A stretch of 27,051 nucleotides of DNA from DASQFY01 sp036397815 (GTDB lineage: Bacteria > Chloroflexota > Limnocylindria > QHBO01). The notes beneath the pieces were generated by a model. The model made no database searches and was not told the origin of the DNA. It was given only the letters and a program-made list of their open reading frames with translations. The translations under genes were made by a program, and so were the position numbers. Where the stretch lies: the NCBI GenBank assembly GCA_036397815.1, contig DASWIE010000091.1:1-27051 (forward strand), read 5' to 3'. This document shows positions 6,478-14,169 of this stretch, one piece after another (position 1 is the stretch's first letter; each line of letters begins with the position of its first letter).

Positions 6478-7550
6478 CCGCCCCTCCCCGGCAGGCGACG
6501 GGCGATGGCGCGAGCGGCGACTCGGCCGCGGTCGGCGATGGCGCGCATGCGATAGAGGGTCGGGTCGACGACCACGTCCCAGCTGCCGGCCCAGGTCACC
6601 GCGCGCCCACCGAAGCCCTTCTTGAAGAGCCCCACCCCGAACCACGGGTGTTCCGGGCCGGCGCCCTCCGGCGCGATCCCCCACAGGTCGTGGACGCGGC
6701 TGCCCGCGTCGCGTGCGCGGCGCATCATCGCCCACTGCATGGCGTAGGAGGCGTAGCGCTTCGGCTCACCGGGCTGCTCGCGGAGGGAGCCGGAGAAGAG
6801 GTAGAAGGAGCGCTCGCCCTCGACCACGAGCATCCCCGAGGCCAGCAGCCGCCCGTCGTGGTGCGCCTCCAGGACGCTGGCGCGGCCTGGGCCGGCGAGC
6901 GCTCGCCAGGCGGTCCGGTAGCGCTCCAGCGGCGGGCGCGGGAAGCCGGCCCGCTGCTGGGTCTCGAGCACCAGGCCATGCAGCTCATCGATGGCGGTCG
7001 TGTCGCCCGGATCCTCCACGACCCGGATCGTGACGCCCTCGCGCTCGGCGCGGCGCACGGCGTAGCGGGTGTCCTTGTCGAAGCCGGCCAGCAGCGTCTC
7101 GTCGTCGCCCAGCTCGACCAGGCGGGACTGGCCCACCTGCAGGGTGCGTGGATCGTGGCGCAGGCGATGGAACTGGGTGGTCGCCGCGCTGCCCAGCTCG
7201 AGCCGCGGCTCCAGCTTGACGGCGATGGCGCGGTCGTTGCGCGCCGCCGCCCGCAGTCCGATCGCGACCGCCCGCAGCCACTCCCCCGCGCGAGGATGGT
7301 CGTAGTCGAGCACCGGACCGTGGGGCACGTACCAAAAGGAGCGGCCGAGCGGCAGCGAGCGCACCTGGGCAGCGGCGATGGCGACGAGCTCCCCGTCCTC
7401 CTCGGCCACGAAGCGGCGCTGTGGCTGGCCGTCGAGGGCCGCCACCTCGGCCCAGGCCCAGTCATGCAGGAAGTCACCCGAGGCGCAGCGGGCGAGCAGC
7501 GCCTGCCATGCTGGCTGCTCCGCATCGGTCGCCGGTCGCACGTGGATCAC
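6474..7550 (-). CDS. FemAB-type peptidoglycan bridge ligase (third copy)
   Basis: A 358-residue FemAB-family protein starting with a GTG whose last bases form the TGA of murJ (GTGA). It carries A-W-A-E-V-A-A-L-D, F-W-Y-V-P-H-G-P-V-L-D, A-V-K-L-E-P-R, S-R-L-V-E-L-G-D-D-E-T, F-D-K-D-T-R-Y-A-V-R-R-A-E-R-E-G, then S-F-Y-L-F-S-G-S, H-D-L-W-G-I-A-P and F-K-K-G-F-G-G-R-A-V-T-W-A-G. The protein is close in layout to the fragment at the left edge (both Y-V-P-H-G-P-V) and more distant from the copy after murE. It lies between murJ and murE with coupled starts, so a role in lipid II branching is a fair inference; the amino acid it transfers is unknown. Confidence 0.9.
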   Translation of the reverse strand: MIHVRPATDAEQPAWQALLARCASGDFLHDWAWAEVAALDGQPQRRFVAEEDGELVAIAAAQVRSLPLGRSFWYVPHGPVLDYDHPRAGEWLRAVAIGLRAAARNDRAIAVKLEPRLELGSAATTQFHRLRHDPRTLQVGQSRLVELGDDETLLAGFDKDTRYAVRRAEREGVTIRVVEDPGDTTAIDELHGLVLETQQRAGFPRPPLERYRTAWRALAGPGRASVLEAHHDGRLLASGMLVVEGERSFYLFSGSLREQPGEPKRYASYAMQWAMMRRARDAGSRVHDLWGIAPEGAGPEHPWFGVGLFKKGFGGRAVTWAGSWDVVVDPTLYRMRAIADRGRVAARAIARRLPGRGG

Positions 7551-9166
7551 GCGGCACCCCGCGGACGTCGGGCGAGGAGAGCCCGCATCTGGGCAAGCTC
7601 CGGAGCGCGCAGTGCCGAGGCGACCAGCGCGTAGATCGCGAACCCGGCGGCGGTCAGCGCCGCCACCACGACCAGGCGTCCCACGCCGTTGTCGAGCAGG
7701 CCGGGCAGCGCCGAGCGAGCCACGGTCAGGCCGCCGAGCATCAGCAGCCCGGCCGCCACACCGGCCACCGCCGAGCGGACGGCGGAGCGCAGGACCTGTC
7801 CCTCCTCGACCGAATCGATGCGCCGACGCAGTGCCCAGAGCAGTCCCACCACCTCCAGCAGCGCGCTGATCGAGAGGGCCAGGGCCAGGCCCTCGACCCC
7901 CATCGGTCCAACCAGCCAGACCATCAGCGGCACGTTGATGGCCACCGCGATGATCGCCCACACCACCGGCGTGCGCGTGTCCTGCATCGCATAGAAGGCG
8001 CGCGTCAGGAGGTGGACCACGATGTGCCCGGTCAGGCCGATGGCGAAGAAGACGAGCGCCCCCGCGGTGCGCTCGGCTGAGCGTTCGGTGAATAGGCCGT
8101 ATTGGAAGAAGACCGATGCGATCGGTCCCGCCAGCACGATCATCGCCGCCGTCAGCGGTGCGGCCAGGAAGACCAGGATCCGCAGGCTGCCGGCGACCTG
8201 TCGCCGGATCTCCGGCACGCGCCCCAGCGCCGCGTCGCGGCTCAGGGTCGGGAAGAGGGCGACCGCCACGCTGACTCCCAGCACGCCGACCGGGATCTGG
8301 CTCAGCTGGAAGGCGTAGTTGTAGGCCGTCAGGCTGCCCTCCGGCAGGCCGCTGGCCAGCACGGTCGAGACGATGAAGTTGAGCTGCCCGGCCGCAAGGC
8401 CCAGCATGCGCGGCCCCATCAGCTTCAGCACCTGGCGCACGCCCGGGTGGCTGAGCCCGATGGTCAGGTCGTAGCGCTGCCCCACCCGACCGAGCGCCGG
8501 CAGCTGGATGGCGAGGTGTGCCAGCGAGCCGACCGCCACGCCGACCGCCAACCCCTCGATGCCCATGATCGGGGCGAGGACGATCGCCGCCAGGATGATG
8601 GCCAGGTTGTAGGCCAGCGGCGCCAGCGCCGGCACGGCGAACCGCTCGTAGGAGTTCAAGATGCCGCTGACCACGGCGCCCATCCCGATCAGTACGGGCG
8701 AGAGGAGCATGACCCGGGTCATGCGGATGGTCAGCTCGGTGGTCGGCGCGTCGAAGCCGGGCGCAACGACCGGCACCAGCACCGGGGCGAGGATGGCCAT
8801 GATCAGGCTCAGCCCGGCCAGGGCGATCAGCACCAGGTTGATGACGCTGCTCGCCAGGCGCCACGCCTCCTGCTCCTGCTGGCGCGCCCGGTAGCCGGAG
8901 AAGACCGGGATCAGCGCGGCGCTCAGCGCGCCGGCGACCACCAGCTGGAAGATGGCGTCGGGAATCCGGAACGCCGCGAAGTAGGCGTCCAGCTCGCGCG
9001 AGGCGCCGAACTGCGAGCCGATGACCAGCAGCCGCACCCACCCGAGCAGCCGGCTGGCGAGCGCCGCGATCGTCAGGATCAGGCTGGCCTGGGCCAGCAC
9101 GCGCCCAACCGATGGCCGGGTCCCGGGCGTCGGCTCCGGCGGCGCCTCGTCGGCCGGATCGATCAC
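7547..9166 (-). CDS. murJ: MurJ/MviN-family lipid II flippase
   Basis: A 539-residue polytopic membrane protein of the MviN/MurJ (MOP) family, which moves lipid II across the cytoplasmic membrane. It begins with a short proline-rich cytoplasmic tail, then R-V-L-A-Q-A-S-L-I-L-T-I-A and S-R-L-L-G-W-V-R. It has the family stretch D-A-Y-F-A-A-F-R-I-P-D-A-I-F-Q-L-V-V-A-G-A-L-S-A-A and repeated hydrophobic segments to the end, consistent with about 14 helices. The charged M-Q-D-T-R-T-P motif lies near residue 395. The GTG start at 9166 overlaps the TGA of the xer gene (GTGA), and the end overlaps the next femAB, so translation is coupled on both sides. Confidence 0.94.
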   Translation of the reverse strand: MIDPADEAPPEPTPGTRPSVGRVLAQASLILTIAALASRLLGWVRLLVIGSQFGASRELDAYFAAFRIPDAIFQLVVAGALSAALIPVFSGYRARQQEQEAWRLASSVINLVLIALAGLSLIMAILAPVLVPVVAPGFDAPTTELTIRMTRVMLLSPVLIGMGAVVSGILNSYERFAVPALAPLAYNLAIILAAIVLAPIMGIEGLAVGVAVGSLAHLAIQLPALGRVGQRYDLTIGLSHPGVRQVLKLMGPRMLGLAAGQLNFIVSTVLASGLPEGSLTAYNYAFQLSQIPVGVLGVSVAVALFPTLSRDAALGRVPEIRRQVAGSLRILVFLAAPLTAAMIVLAGPIASVFFQYGLFTERSAERTAGALVFFAIGLTGHIVVHLLTRAFYAMQDTRTPVVWAIIAVAINVPLMVWLVGPMGVEGLALALSISALLEVVGLLWALRRRIDSVEEGQVLRSAVRSAVAGVAAGLLMLGGLTVARSALPGLLDNGVGRLVVVAALTAAGFAIYALVASALRAPELAQMRALLARRPRGAA

Positions 9167-10155
9167 CGGTCGCGGCCGGCGCCACCCCGGCCGGATCGCG
9201 GATGCGCCGATTGGTACACGCTGCGCACGGTGGCGTCGGAGAGATGCGTGTAGACCTGCGTGGTGGCCAGGTTGGCGTGGCCGAGCAGCTCTTGAACGCT
9301 GCGCAGGTCAGCCCCGCCCTCGAGCAGATGGGTCGCGAACGAGTGCCGCAGGGTGTGGGGCGAGGTCCGGCTGGCGACGCCGGAGTCGCGCACCCATCGC
9401 TCGACCGCCATACGCGCGCCGCGGGCGGTGAGCGCCCCGCCCGACGCGTTGAGGAAGATGGCTGGCGGCGGATTGCCGCCGGCCGCGAGCAGTGGCCGCG
9501 CCTTGCTCAGGTAGGCCTCGAGCGCCCGCTGCGCCGGCCCGCCGAAGAGCAGCTCGCGCTCCTTCGATCCCTTGCCGATCACCCGCAGCCGGCGTCGGGC
9601 GAGGTCCACCCGGTCAAGCGTGAGCGAGGTCGCCTCGCTGATCCGCATCCCGGTGGCGTACAGCAGCTCCAGCAGGGCGGCGTCACGGCGGGCGAGGGCG
9701 GCCGCGTGCGGCTGCGTGACCCCGCGCTTGGGAACGGCGGCCCTGCGGGTTGGCGCCTCGACCAGCCGCGCCGCGTCCGCGACCGAGAGGACGCGCGGCA
9801 GCCGCCCCGGCCGGCGCGGAGAGCGCACTCCCGCCAACGGGTCCGACGAGATCCAGCCCTGCCGCGCGGCGTGGCGGTAGAGGCTCCGGATGGCGGCCAG
9901 CCGTCCGCCGACCGACGAGGCGGCGAGGCCGCGGTCCGCGAGCGTTGACAGGTAGGCGCGCACGGTGGCGCGGTCCGGGATGCGCCAGTCGACACCTCTC
10001 GCCACGAGGAAGGCCAGGAACTCCCCTGCGTTGCGCCGGTACTCCTGAATTGTCCGCTCCGAGGCATTGCGGCTGGCCATCGACCCGAGGAAACGCTCGA
10101 GGATCGTTTCCGCCTCGCCGCCGGCGCGCGTCGAGCCGCGGTGGCGGTCAGCCAC
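9163..10155 (-). CDS. xerC: tyrosine recombinase XerC/XerD
   Basis: A 330-residue tyrosine recombinase with the Xer layout: an N-terminal SAM-like DNA-binding domain (E-R-F-L-G-S-M-A-S-R-N-A-S-E-R-T-I-Q-E-Y) and a C-terminal catalytic domain. Catalytic residues are visible: Arg171 in A-T-G-M-R-I-S-E, Lys195 in G-K-G-S-K, His267 and Arg270 in H-T-L-R-H-S-F, His293 in L-G-H-A-N-L, and nucleophile Tyr302 in V-Y-T-H. Xer proteins resolve chromosome dimers at dif during division. Here it is the only recombinase seen, and there are no att sites or phage genes, so a housekeeping Xer is more likely than an integrase. Whether it is XerC, XerD or a single XerA-like enzyme cannot be told. The GTG start at 10155 lies 8 bases inside the end of topA. 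Confidence 0.92.
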   Translation of the reverse strand: MADRHRGSTRAGGEAETILERFLGSMASRNASERTIQEYRRNAGEFLAFLVARGVDWRIPDRATVRAYLSTLADRGLAASSVGGRLAAIRSLYRHAARQGWISSDPLAGVRSPRRPGRLPRVLSVADAARLVEAPTRRAAVPKRGVTQPHAAALARRDAALLELLYATGMRISEATSLTLDRVDLARRRLRVIGKGSKERELLFGGPAQRALEAYLSKARPLLAAGGNPPPAIFLNASGGALTARGARMAVERWVRDSGVASRTSPHTLRHSFATHLLEGGADLRSVQELLGHANLATTQVYTHLSDATVRSVYQSAHPRSGRGGAGRDR

Positions 10156-12373
10156 GCGCTCCGCCGGCGGCAGCGGCCATCTCTGTTTCCCCGCCCTCCG
10201 CGCTCGCCGCGCGCTCCGGTTGCGGGCGGGTCCAGCTGGCGTAGTCGCAGTCCGGATATCGGTCGCAGCCCCAGAACGGACGGCGGCCGCGCCGCGCGCG
10301 CTTGGTCACGACCGTCCCCTGCCCGCACTTGGGGCAGGTCCCAAAGCGCTCGTTGGCCGGCTGCGCATCCTTCTTGATGTACTTGCACTCCGGATAGCGG
10401 TCGCAGCCCACGAACGGTCCGAAGCGGCCGCGCTTGCCGGCGAGCGTCCCCTTCCCGCACTGCGGGCACGGCTCGCCGACGCCCGGCAGGTCGGGCGTCT
10501 CGGCCTCCTCGCCAGGCAGCGCCTGCGTGTATTTGCACTCCGGATACCCCGCGCAGCCCAGGAACCAGCCGTTGCGACCGAAGCGCTTGACCAGGAAATC
10601 CCCCTTCTCGCCCGAGATCGGGCAGGGGATGTCGGTCACCTCGACCTGCTTGGCGATCTTCTCCCGCCCCTCGCTGACCTGGGCGCTGAACGGGACCCAG
10701 AAGTCGCGGACCATCGGCACCCACTCGTGCGTGCCGGCCGCCACGTCGTCGAGCCGCTCCTCCATGCGCGCCGTGAAGGCGAGATCCACCACCTCCGGGA
10801 AGTGCTCGACCAGCAGATCGGTCACGCGGAAGGCCGACTCCTCCGGGAAGAGCCGGCGCTCCTTGATCGTCACGTAGCCGCGCTGGCGGATCGTCTCGAT
10901 CGTGGGTGCATACGTTGACGGGCGGCCGATGCCGTTCTCCTCGAGCGCCTTGATGAGGGTCGCCTCCGTGTACCGCGGCGGGGGCTGGGTGAAGTGCTGC
11001 TCGGCCTTCAGGTCGCCCAGGTCGAGCGGCTCGCCGTCGACCAGCTCGGGCAGGACCGTGAGTCGTTCGTCCTCCTCGTCGTCCTTGCCCTCCACGTAGA
11101 TCGCCTGGTAGCCGTCGAAGATCCGCTTCCGCGCGCCGGCGTGCAGGGTGTATCGGTCCGCCTGCACGTCGACCCCCACCTGGTCGAACCGCGCCGGAGC
11201 CATCTGCGAGGCGGTCGCCCGGCGCCAGATGAGCTCGTATAGGCGGTACTCATCCGGCTTGAGCTGCGCGCGCAGCGATTCGGGCGAGCGCGCGAAGCTC
11301 GACGGCCGGATCGCCTCGTGCGCCTCCTGCGCACCCCGGGTCTTCGTGCGGTAGGCGTTCGGCTTGTTCGGCACGAACTCGGGGCCGAACCGCCGCTTGA
11401 TGACGCTCCGCGCCTCGCCGACGGCGCCCGAGGAGATGGCCAGCGAGTCGGTGCGCATATAGGTGATCAGGCCCACCTGCCCCTCGGGCAGCGCCACGCC
11501 CTCGTACAGCGACTGGGCCACGCTCATCGTGCGGCGAGCGCCGAACCCGAGCTTGCGCGATGCCTCCTGCTGGAGGGTGCTGGTGGTGAACGGCGGCGGT
11601 GCGGACTTCTTCTGCTGGCTGCGGGTCACCTTGCTGACCGCGTAGCTGGCCTCGCGCAGGGCCGCCTCGTGCGTGCGCGCTTCGTCCTCTGAGCCGATGC
11701 GTGCCTTCTCGCCGTCGATCCGGGTCAGCTCGGCCGTGAAGGTCCCGGATGCCCCGCGCCGCCGCAGCTCGGCGGCGATGGTCCAGTACTCGTCCGCCAC
11801 GAAGGCGCTGATCTCGCGCTCGCGGTCGACCACCAGCCGGACGGCCACCGACTGCACACGCCCGGCGGACAGGCCTCGCCGGATCTTGCTGCTGACCAAC
11901 GGGCTGAGCTTGTAGCCCACCAGCCGATCGATCACGCGCCGCGCCTGCTGGGCGTTGACCAGGTCGAGGTTGATCGTTCGCGGATGCGCGAATGCCGCCT
12001 CGATCGCCGGCTTGGTGATCTCGCTGAAGGTGACTCGCTTGACCCGATCCTCGTCCAGGCCGGCGTACTCGGCGATGTGCCAGGCGATCGACTCGCCCTC
12101 GCGGTCGAGGTCAGTGGCGAGCCAGACCTGGTCCGCGCTGCGCGCCCGGTCGGCGAGCTTCTCCAGCTCCTTGCGCCGCTCCTTGAGCGGCTCATAGCGA
12201 GGTGCGAAATCGTGCTCGACGTCGACCCCCAGGCTGCGCTGGGGCAGGTCGCGGACATGGCCGTACGACGCTGTGACCGTGTAACCCGGTCCCAGGTACC
12301 GCTCGATGGTCTTGGCCTTGGCCGGCGACTCGACGATGACGAGGTCGCCCGCAGTCCGCTTCTTGGGGGGCAT
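10148..12373 (-). CDS. topA: DNA topoisomerase I (type IA)
   Basis: A 741-residue type IA topoisomerase, which relaxes negative supercoils. The Toprim domain has V-I-V-E-S-P-A-K-A-K-T-I and T-D-L-D-R-E-G-E (metal acidic residues Asp88, Asp90, Glu92). The active-site tyrosine is Tyr305 in G-L-I-T-Y-M-R-T-D-S. A-H-E-A-I-R-P and N-G-I-G-R-P-S-T-Y-A-P-T-I are also typical. The C-terminal tail has three zinc-ribbon units near 584-613, 636-663 and 680-709. The second and third keep four cysteines; the first reads C-P-I-S and lacks its second cysteine. The protein ends in an Ala/Gly-rich stretch. The ATG at 12373 follows the CAP gene by 38 bases; a TACACT (12383-12388) only about 10 bases ahead could be a -10 element giving a nearly leaderless transcript. 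Confidence 0.96.
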   Translation of the reverse strand: MPPKKRTAGDLVIVESPAKAKTIERYLGPGYTVTASYGHVRDLPQRSLGVDVEHDFAPRYEPLKERRKELEKLADRARSADQVWLATDLDREGESIAWHIAEYAGLDEDRVKRVTFSEITKPAIEAAFAHPRTINLDLVNAQQARRVIDRLVGYKLSPLVSSKIRRGLSAGRVQSVAVRLVVDREREISAFVADEYWTIAAELRRRGASGTFTAELTRIDGEKARIGSEDEARTHEAALREASYAVSKVTRSQQKKSAPPPFTTSTLQQEASRKLGFGARRTMSVAQSLYEGVALPEGQVGLITYMRTDSLAISSGAVGEARSVIKRRFGPEFVPNKPNAYRTKTRGAQEAHEAIRPSSFARSPESLRAQLKPDEYRLYELIWRRATASQMAPARFDQVGVDVQADRYTLHAGARKRIFDGYQAIYVEGKDDEEDERLTVLPELVDGEPLDLGDLKAEQHFTQPPPRYTEATLIKALEENGIGRPSTYAPTIETIRQRGYVTIKERRLFPEESAFRVTDLLVEHFPEVVDLAFTARMEERLDDVAAGTHEWVPMVRDFWVPFSAQVSEGREKIAKQVEVTDIPCPISGEKGDFLVKRFGRNGWFLGCAGYPECKYTQALPGEEAETPDLPGVGEPCPQCGKGTLAGKRGRFGPFVGCDRYPECKYIKKDAQPANERFGTCPKCGQGTVVTKRARRGRRPFWGCDRYPDCDYASWTRPQPERAASAEGGETEMAAAAGGARG

Positions 12374-12391
12374 CGGTCAGGGAGTGTAGCA

Positions 12392-12405
12392 GCGGCGTGC
12401 GCCGC
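12392..12405. repeat. GC-rich hairpin between the CAP gene and topA
   Basis: GCGGCG-TG-CGCCGC is a perfect inverted repeat 7 bases after the CAP-protein stop (12412) and 19 bases before the topA start. On the minus strand it is followed by TGCTACACTC and not by a T-tract, so it is at most a weak terminator. It could also be a spacer hairpin. Confidence 0.35.
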
Positions 12406-12411
12406 GACAGC

Positions 12412-14037
12412 TCAGCCGGCGAAATCCCAGACGACGATGATCCTTGCTCCACTCTGGGCGATTCCGACCCCAACCCGCGAGTACCGGGTGCCGAGGATGT
12501 TGCCGATGTGGTTCGCGTAGCCGGGATATGGCTCGCCCATGAACGTGGCGTGGCACCAGTTCAGGGTCCCCTGCATGCCCGCCCCGGCCAGGTAGCAGAT
12601 GTTCTCGCCCGACGCGCTGAACCCGATGCCCGCGCGCGCCAGTCGGGTGCTGACGGTCGAGCCATCGCGCCCGATGTGGCTGAAGTAGCCGTAGTTGATC
12701 ATGTCCCAGGCGTGCGCCGAGGCGACCGCGGAGATGGCCGAGTCCAGCTGCAGCGCCGCGAAGCCGTACCGCGCCCGCTCCTGGTTGATCTGCCAGACCG
12801 CGTACTGCACCATGTCGGCGGGCGCCGCCGGTCCCGGAGCCGCGCGGCCCGCGACCTGAGCCGACCTCGCCGGCGCCGGTGGTGCCTTGGTCTCGAAGCT
12901 CCAGCTGCCGGAGACGACGTTGCCGTCCGCGTCCAGCGCGCCATCCGCGAACGACATGCTGAATTGATGGCCCTTGGCCAGGGCGTGCGACGCACCGTAG
13001 CGCAGCTGCGTCCCCGCCGCGTTCCAGACCACCTGGCCCGGGATCACGTCGCCGGTCGTGGTATCGGTCAGGCGGAAGGCATCCCCCGTCGTCGTCGTGT
13101 CGACCGGCTGGCTGAACCAGACGGCAACCTGGATGTTGGTGAGGTTCTTCTCGCCGTCGAGCGGCGAGACCTTCACCGCCTGGGCGCCCGCGCGCGTCGT
13201 GAACGAGAACGAGGCGTCCCCGCCGAGCCGGTTGCCGGCCAGGTCGTGGGCGCCGGCCACGGTCAGCGCGTAGCGTGCGTCGGGCTCGAGACGTCCGGTC
13301 GGTGTGAAGATCAGCGAGTTGCCCTGCCAGGTGATCGTGCCCTCGATCTCGGGGCTCACGACGAGGCGGCGCTCCACCTCCAGCCGATCCATCGGGCTCG
13401 AGAAGCCGATGGTGATGCTGGTGGCGGTGCTCACGCTCGAGGTCGTGTCGGATGGCGCCGCCTGGCCGCTGGCCGAAGTAGCCCCCGAGGCGTCGTCCGT
13501 GAGCGCCCGCATGACCGGCTCCTCCGGCTGCGCGACGTAGCGCAGCTCGAAGTCCGAGACGATCGGTGCCGTCTCGGTGGTGAAGCTCACCTGCTGGGGC
13601 GCTCCAAGTGGCGATCCATCGGCGCGTTGTGCGCTTGGACCCACCGTGACCACGTAGCGCCCATCCGTCTGCCAGCGCACGCGGGGGAGGATCAGGAGCG
13701 TCCTGCCGCCGGCACGCCAGATCGTCCGGATCGGGGCCTCGGGCTGGATCGAGAGCGCCGCATCCACTGAAGCGGGGTCCATCGCCTCCTCGAAGGTCAG
13801 GCTGATGGCGGCGCTCGTGGCAACGCCGACGCCGACGTTCTGCGGAAGGATGGAGATTGGCCGGGCGGGCGATGGAGTGGGGACTGCCGTCGTTCCCTCC
13901 AGCGAGACCGCCATGGCGATCGCGAGGGATACGAAGGCGACCGCGACGCGGGCGATAGCCCGGTGGCGGCTCACGAGGGGCCTTAACGTGCGGGGCACGG
14001 CGCGGGCAGCCGCGCGAATCTCGGTGATCGAATGCAA
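12412..14037 (-). CDS. secreted or membrane-anchored protein with three Big_5 domains and a C-terminal CAP/SCP domain
   Basis: A 541-residue exported protein. A basic N terminus is followed by a hydrophobic segment at about residues 27-46 (A-I-A-R-V-A-V-A-F-V-S-L-A-I), a signal peptide or anchor. Three Ig-like SbsA/Big_5 units follow: F-E-E-A-M-D-P-A-S-V with closing V-S-F-T-T-E; F-S-S-P-M-D-R with F-S-F-T-T-R; and F-S-Q-P-V-D with W-S-F-E-T-K. The CAP domain starts near Y-A-V-W-Q-I-N-Q-E-R and has S-A-H-A-W-D-M, G-E-N-I and N-H-I-G-N-I-L with the expected His/Glu/His cavity residues. CAP proteins are extracellular and bind or cut varied ligands. The start is taken at TTG 14037, downstream of a candidate promoter (14121-14147), with AGGAG about 11 bases ahead; the longer frame to 14154 would begin before that promoter. 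Confidence 0.85.
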   Translation of the reverse strand: MHSITEIRAAARAVPRTLRPLVSRHRAIARVAVAFVSLAIAMAVSLEGTTAVPTPSPARPISILPQNVGVGVATSAAISLTFEEAMDPASVDAALSIQPEAPIRTIWRAGGRTLLILPRVRWQTDGRYVVTVGPSAQRADGSPLGAPQQVSFTTETAPIVSDFELRYVAQPEEPVMRALTDDASGATSASGQAAPSDTTSSVSTATSITIGFSSPMDRLEVERRLVVSPEIEGTITWQGNSLIFTPTGRLEPDARYALTVAGAHDLAGNRLGGDASFSFTTRAGAQAVKVSPLDGEKNLTNIQVAVWFSQPVDTTTTGDAFRLTDTTTGDVIPGQVVWNAAGTQLRYGASHALAKGHQFSMSFADGALDADGNVVSGSWSFETKAPPAPARSAQVAGRAAPGPAAPADMVQYAVWQINQERARYGFAALQLDSAISAVASAHAWDMINYGYFSHIGRDGSTVSTRLARAGIGFSASGENICYLAGAGMQGTLNWCHATFMGEPYPGYANHIGNILGTRYSRVGVGIAQSGARIIVVWDFAG

Positions 14038-14120
14038 TAGACCAGGTACTCCTGTGTGGCGGGTTCCGCTTGGGCCGATCGCCCAATGGGCACGGCGGAA
14101 TTGCTCTATCTGGCGCCGGC

Positions 14121-14147
14121 AGTATACCGGGCATCGTCGATTTGCAA
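14121..14147 (-). promoter_or_regulatory. candidate sigma-70-like promoter for the CAP gene
   Basis: On the minus strand TTGCAA (14142-14147) is followed by a 15-base spacer and TATACT (14121-14126). The spacer is shorter than the usual 17. It lies in the 132-base gap between dprA and the CAP gene and fits the TTG start at 14037. Confidence 0.45.
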
Positions 14148-14169
14148 GCGCCAAGTGACGCCTCCGCGC

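Noticed and set aside
4810..6555. Long plus-strand open frame of 581 codons
   Set aside because: It is antisense to murE and femAB; the translation is Arg/Gly/Asp/Val-rich with no motifs, typical of GC-rich shadow frames.
7551..9185. N-terminal extension of the femAB frame over murJ
   Set aside because: The extension is a shadow of murJ; the real start is the GTG at 7550 coupled to the murJ stop.
9163..10155. Phage or integron integrase
   Set aside because: No att repeats, phage genes or cassette array nearby; it sits within a housekeeping cluster, so Xer is the better reading.
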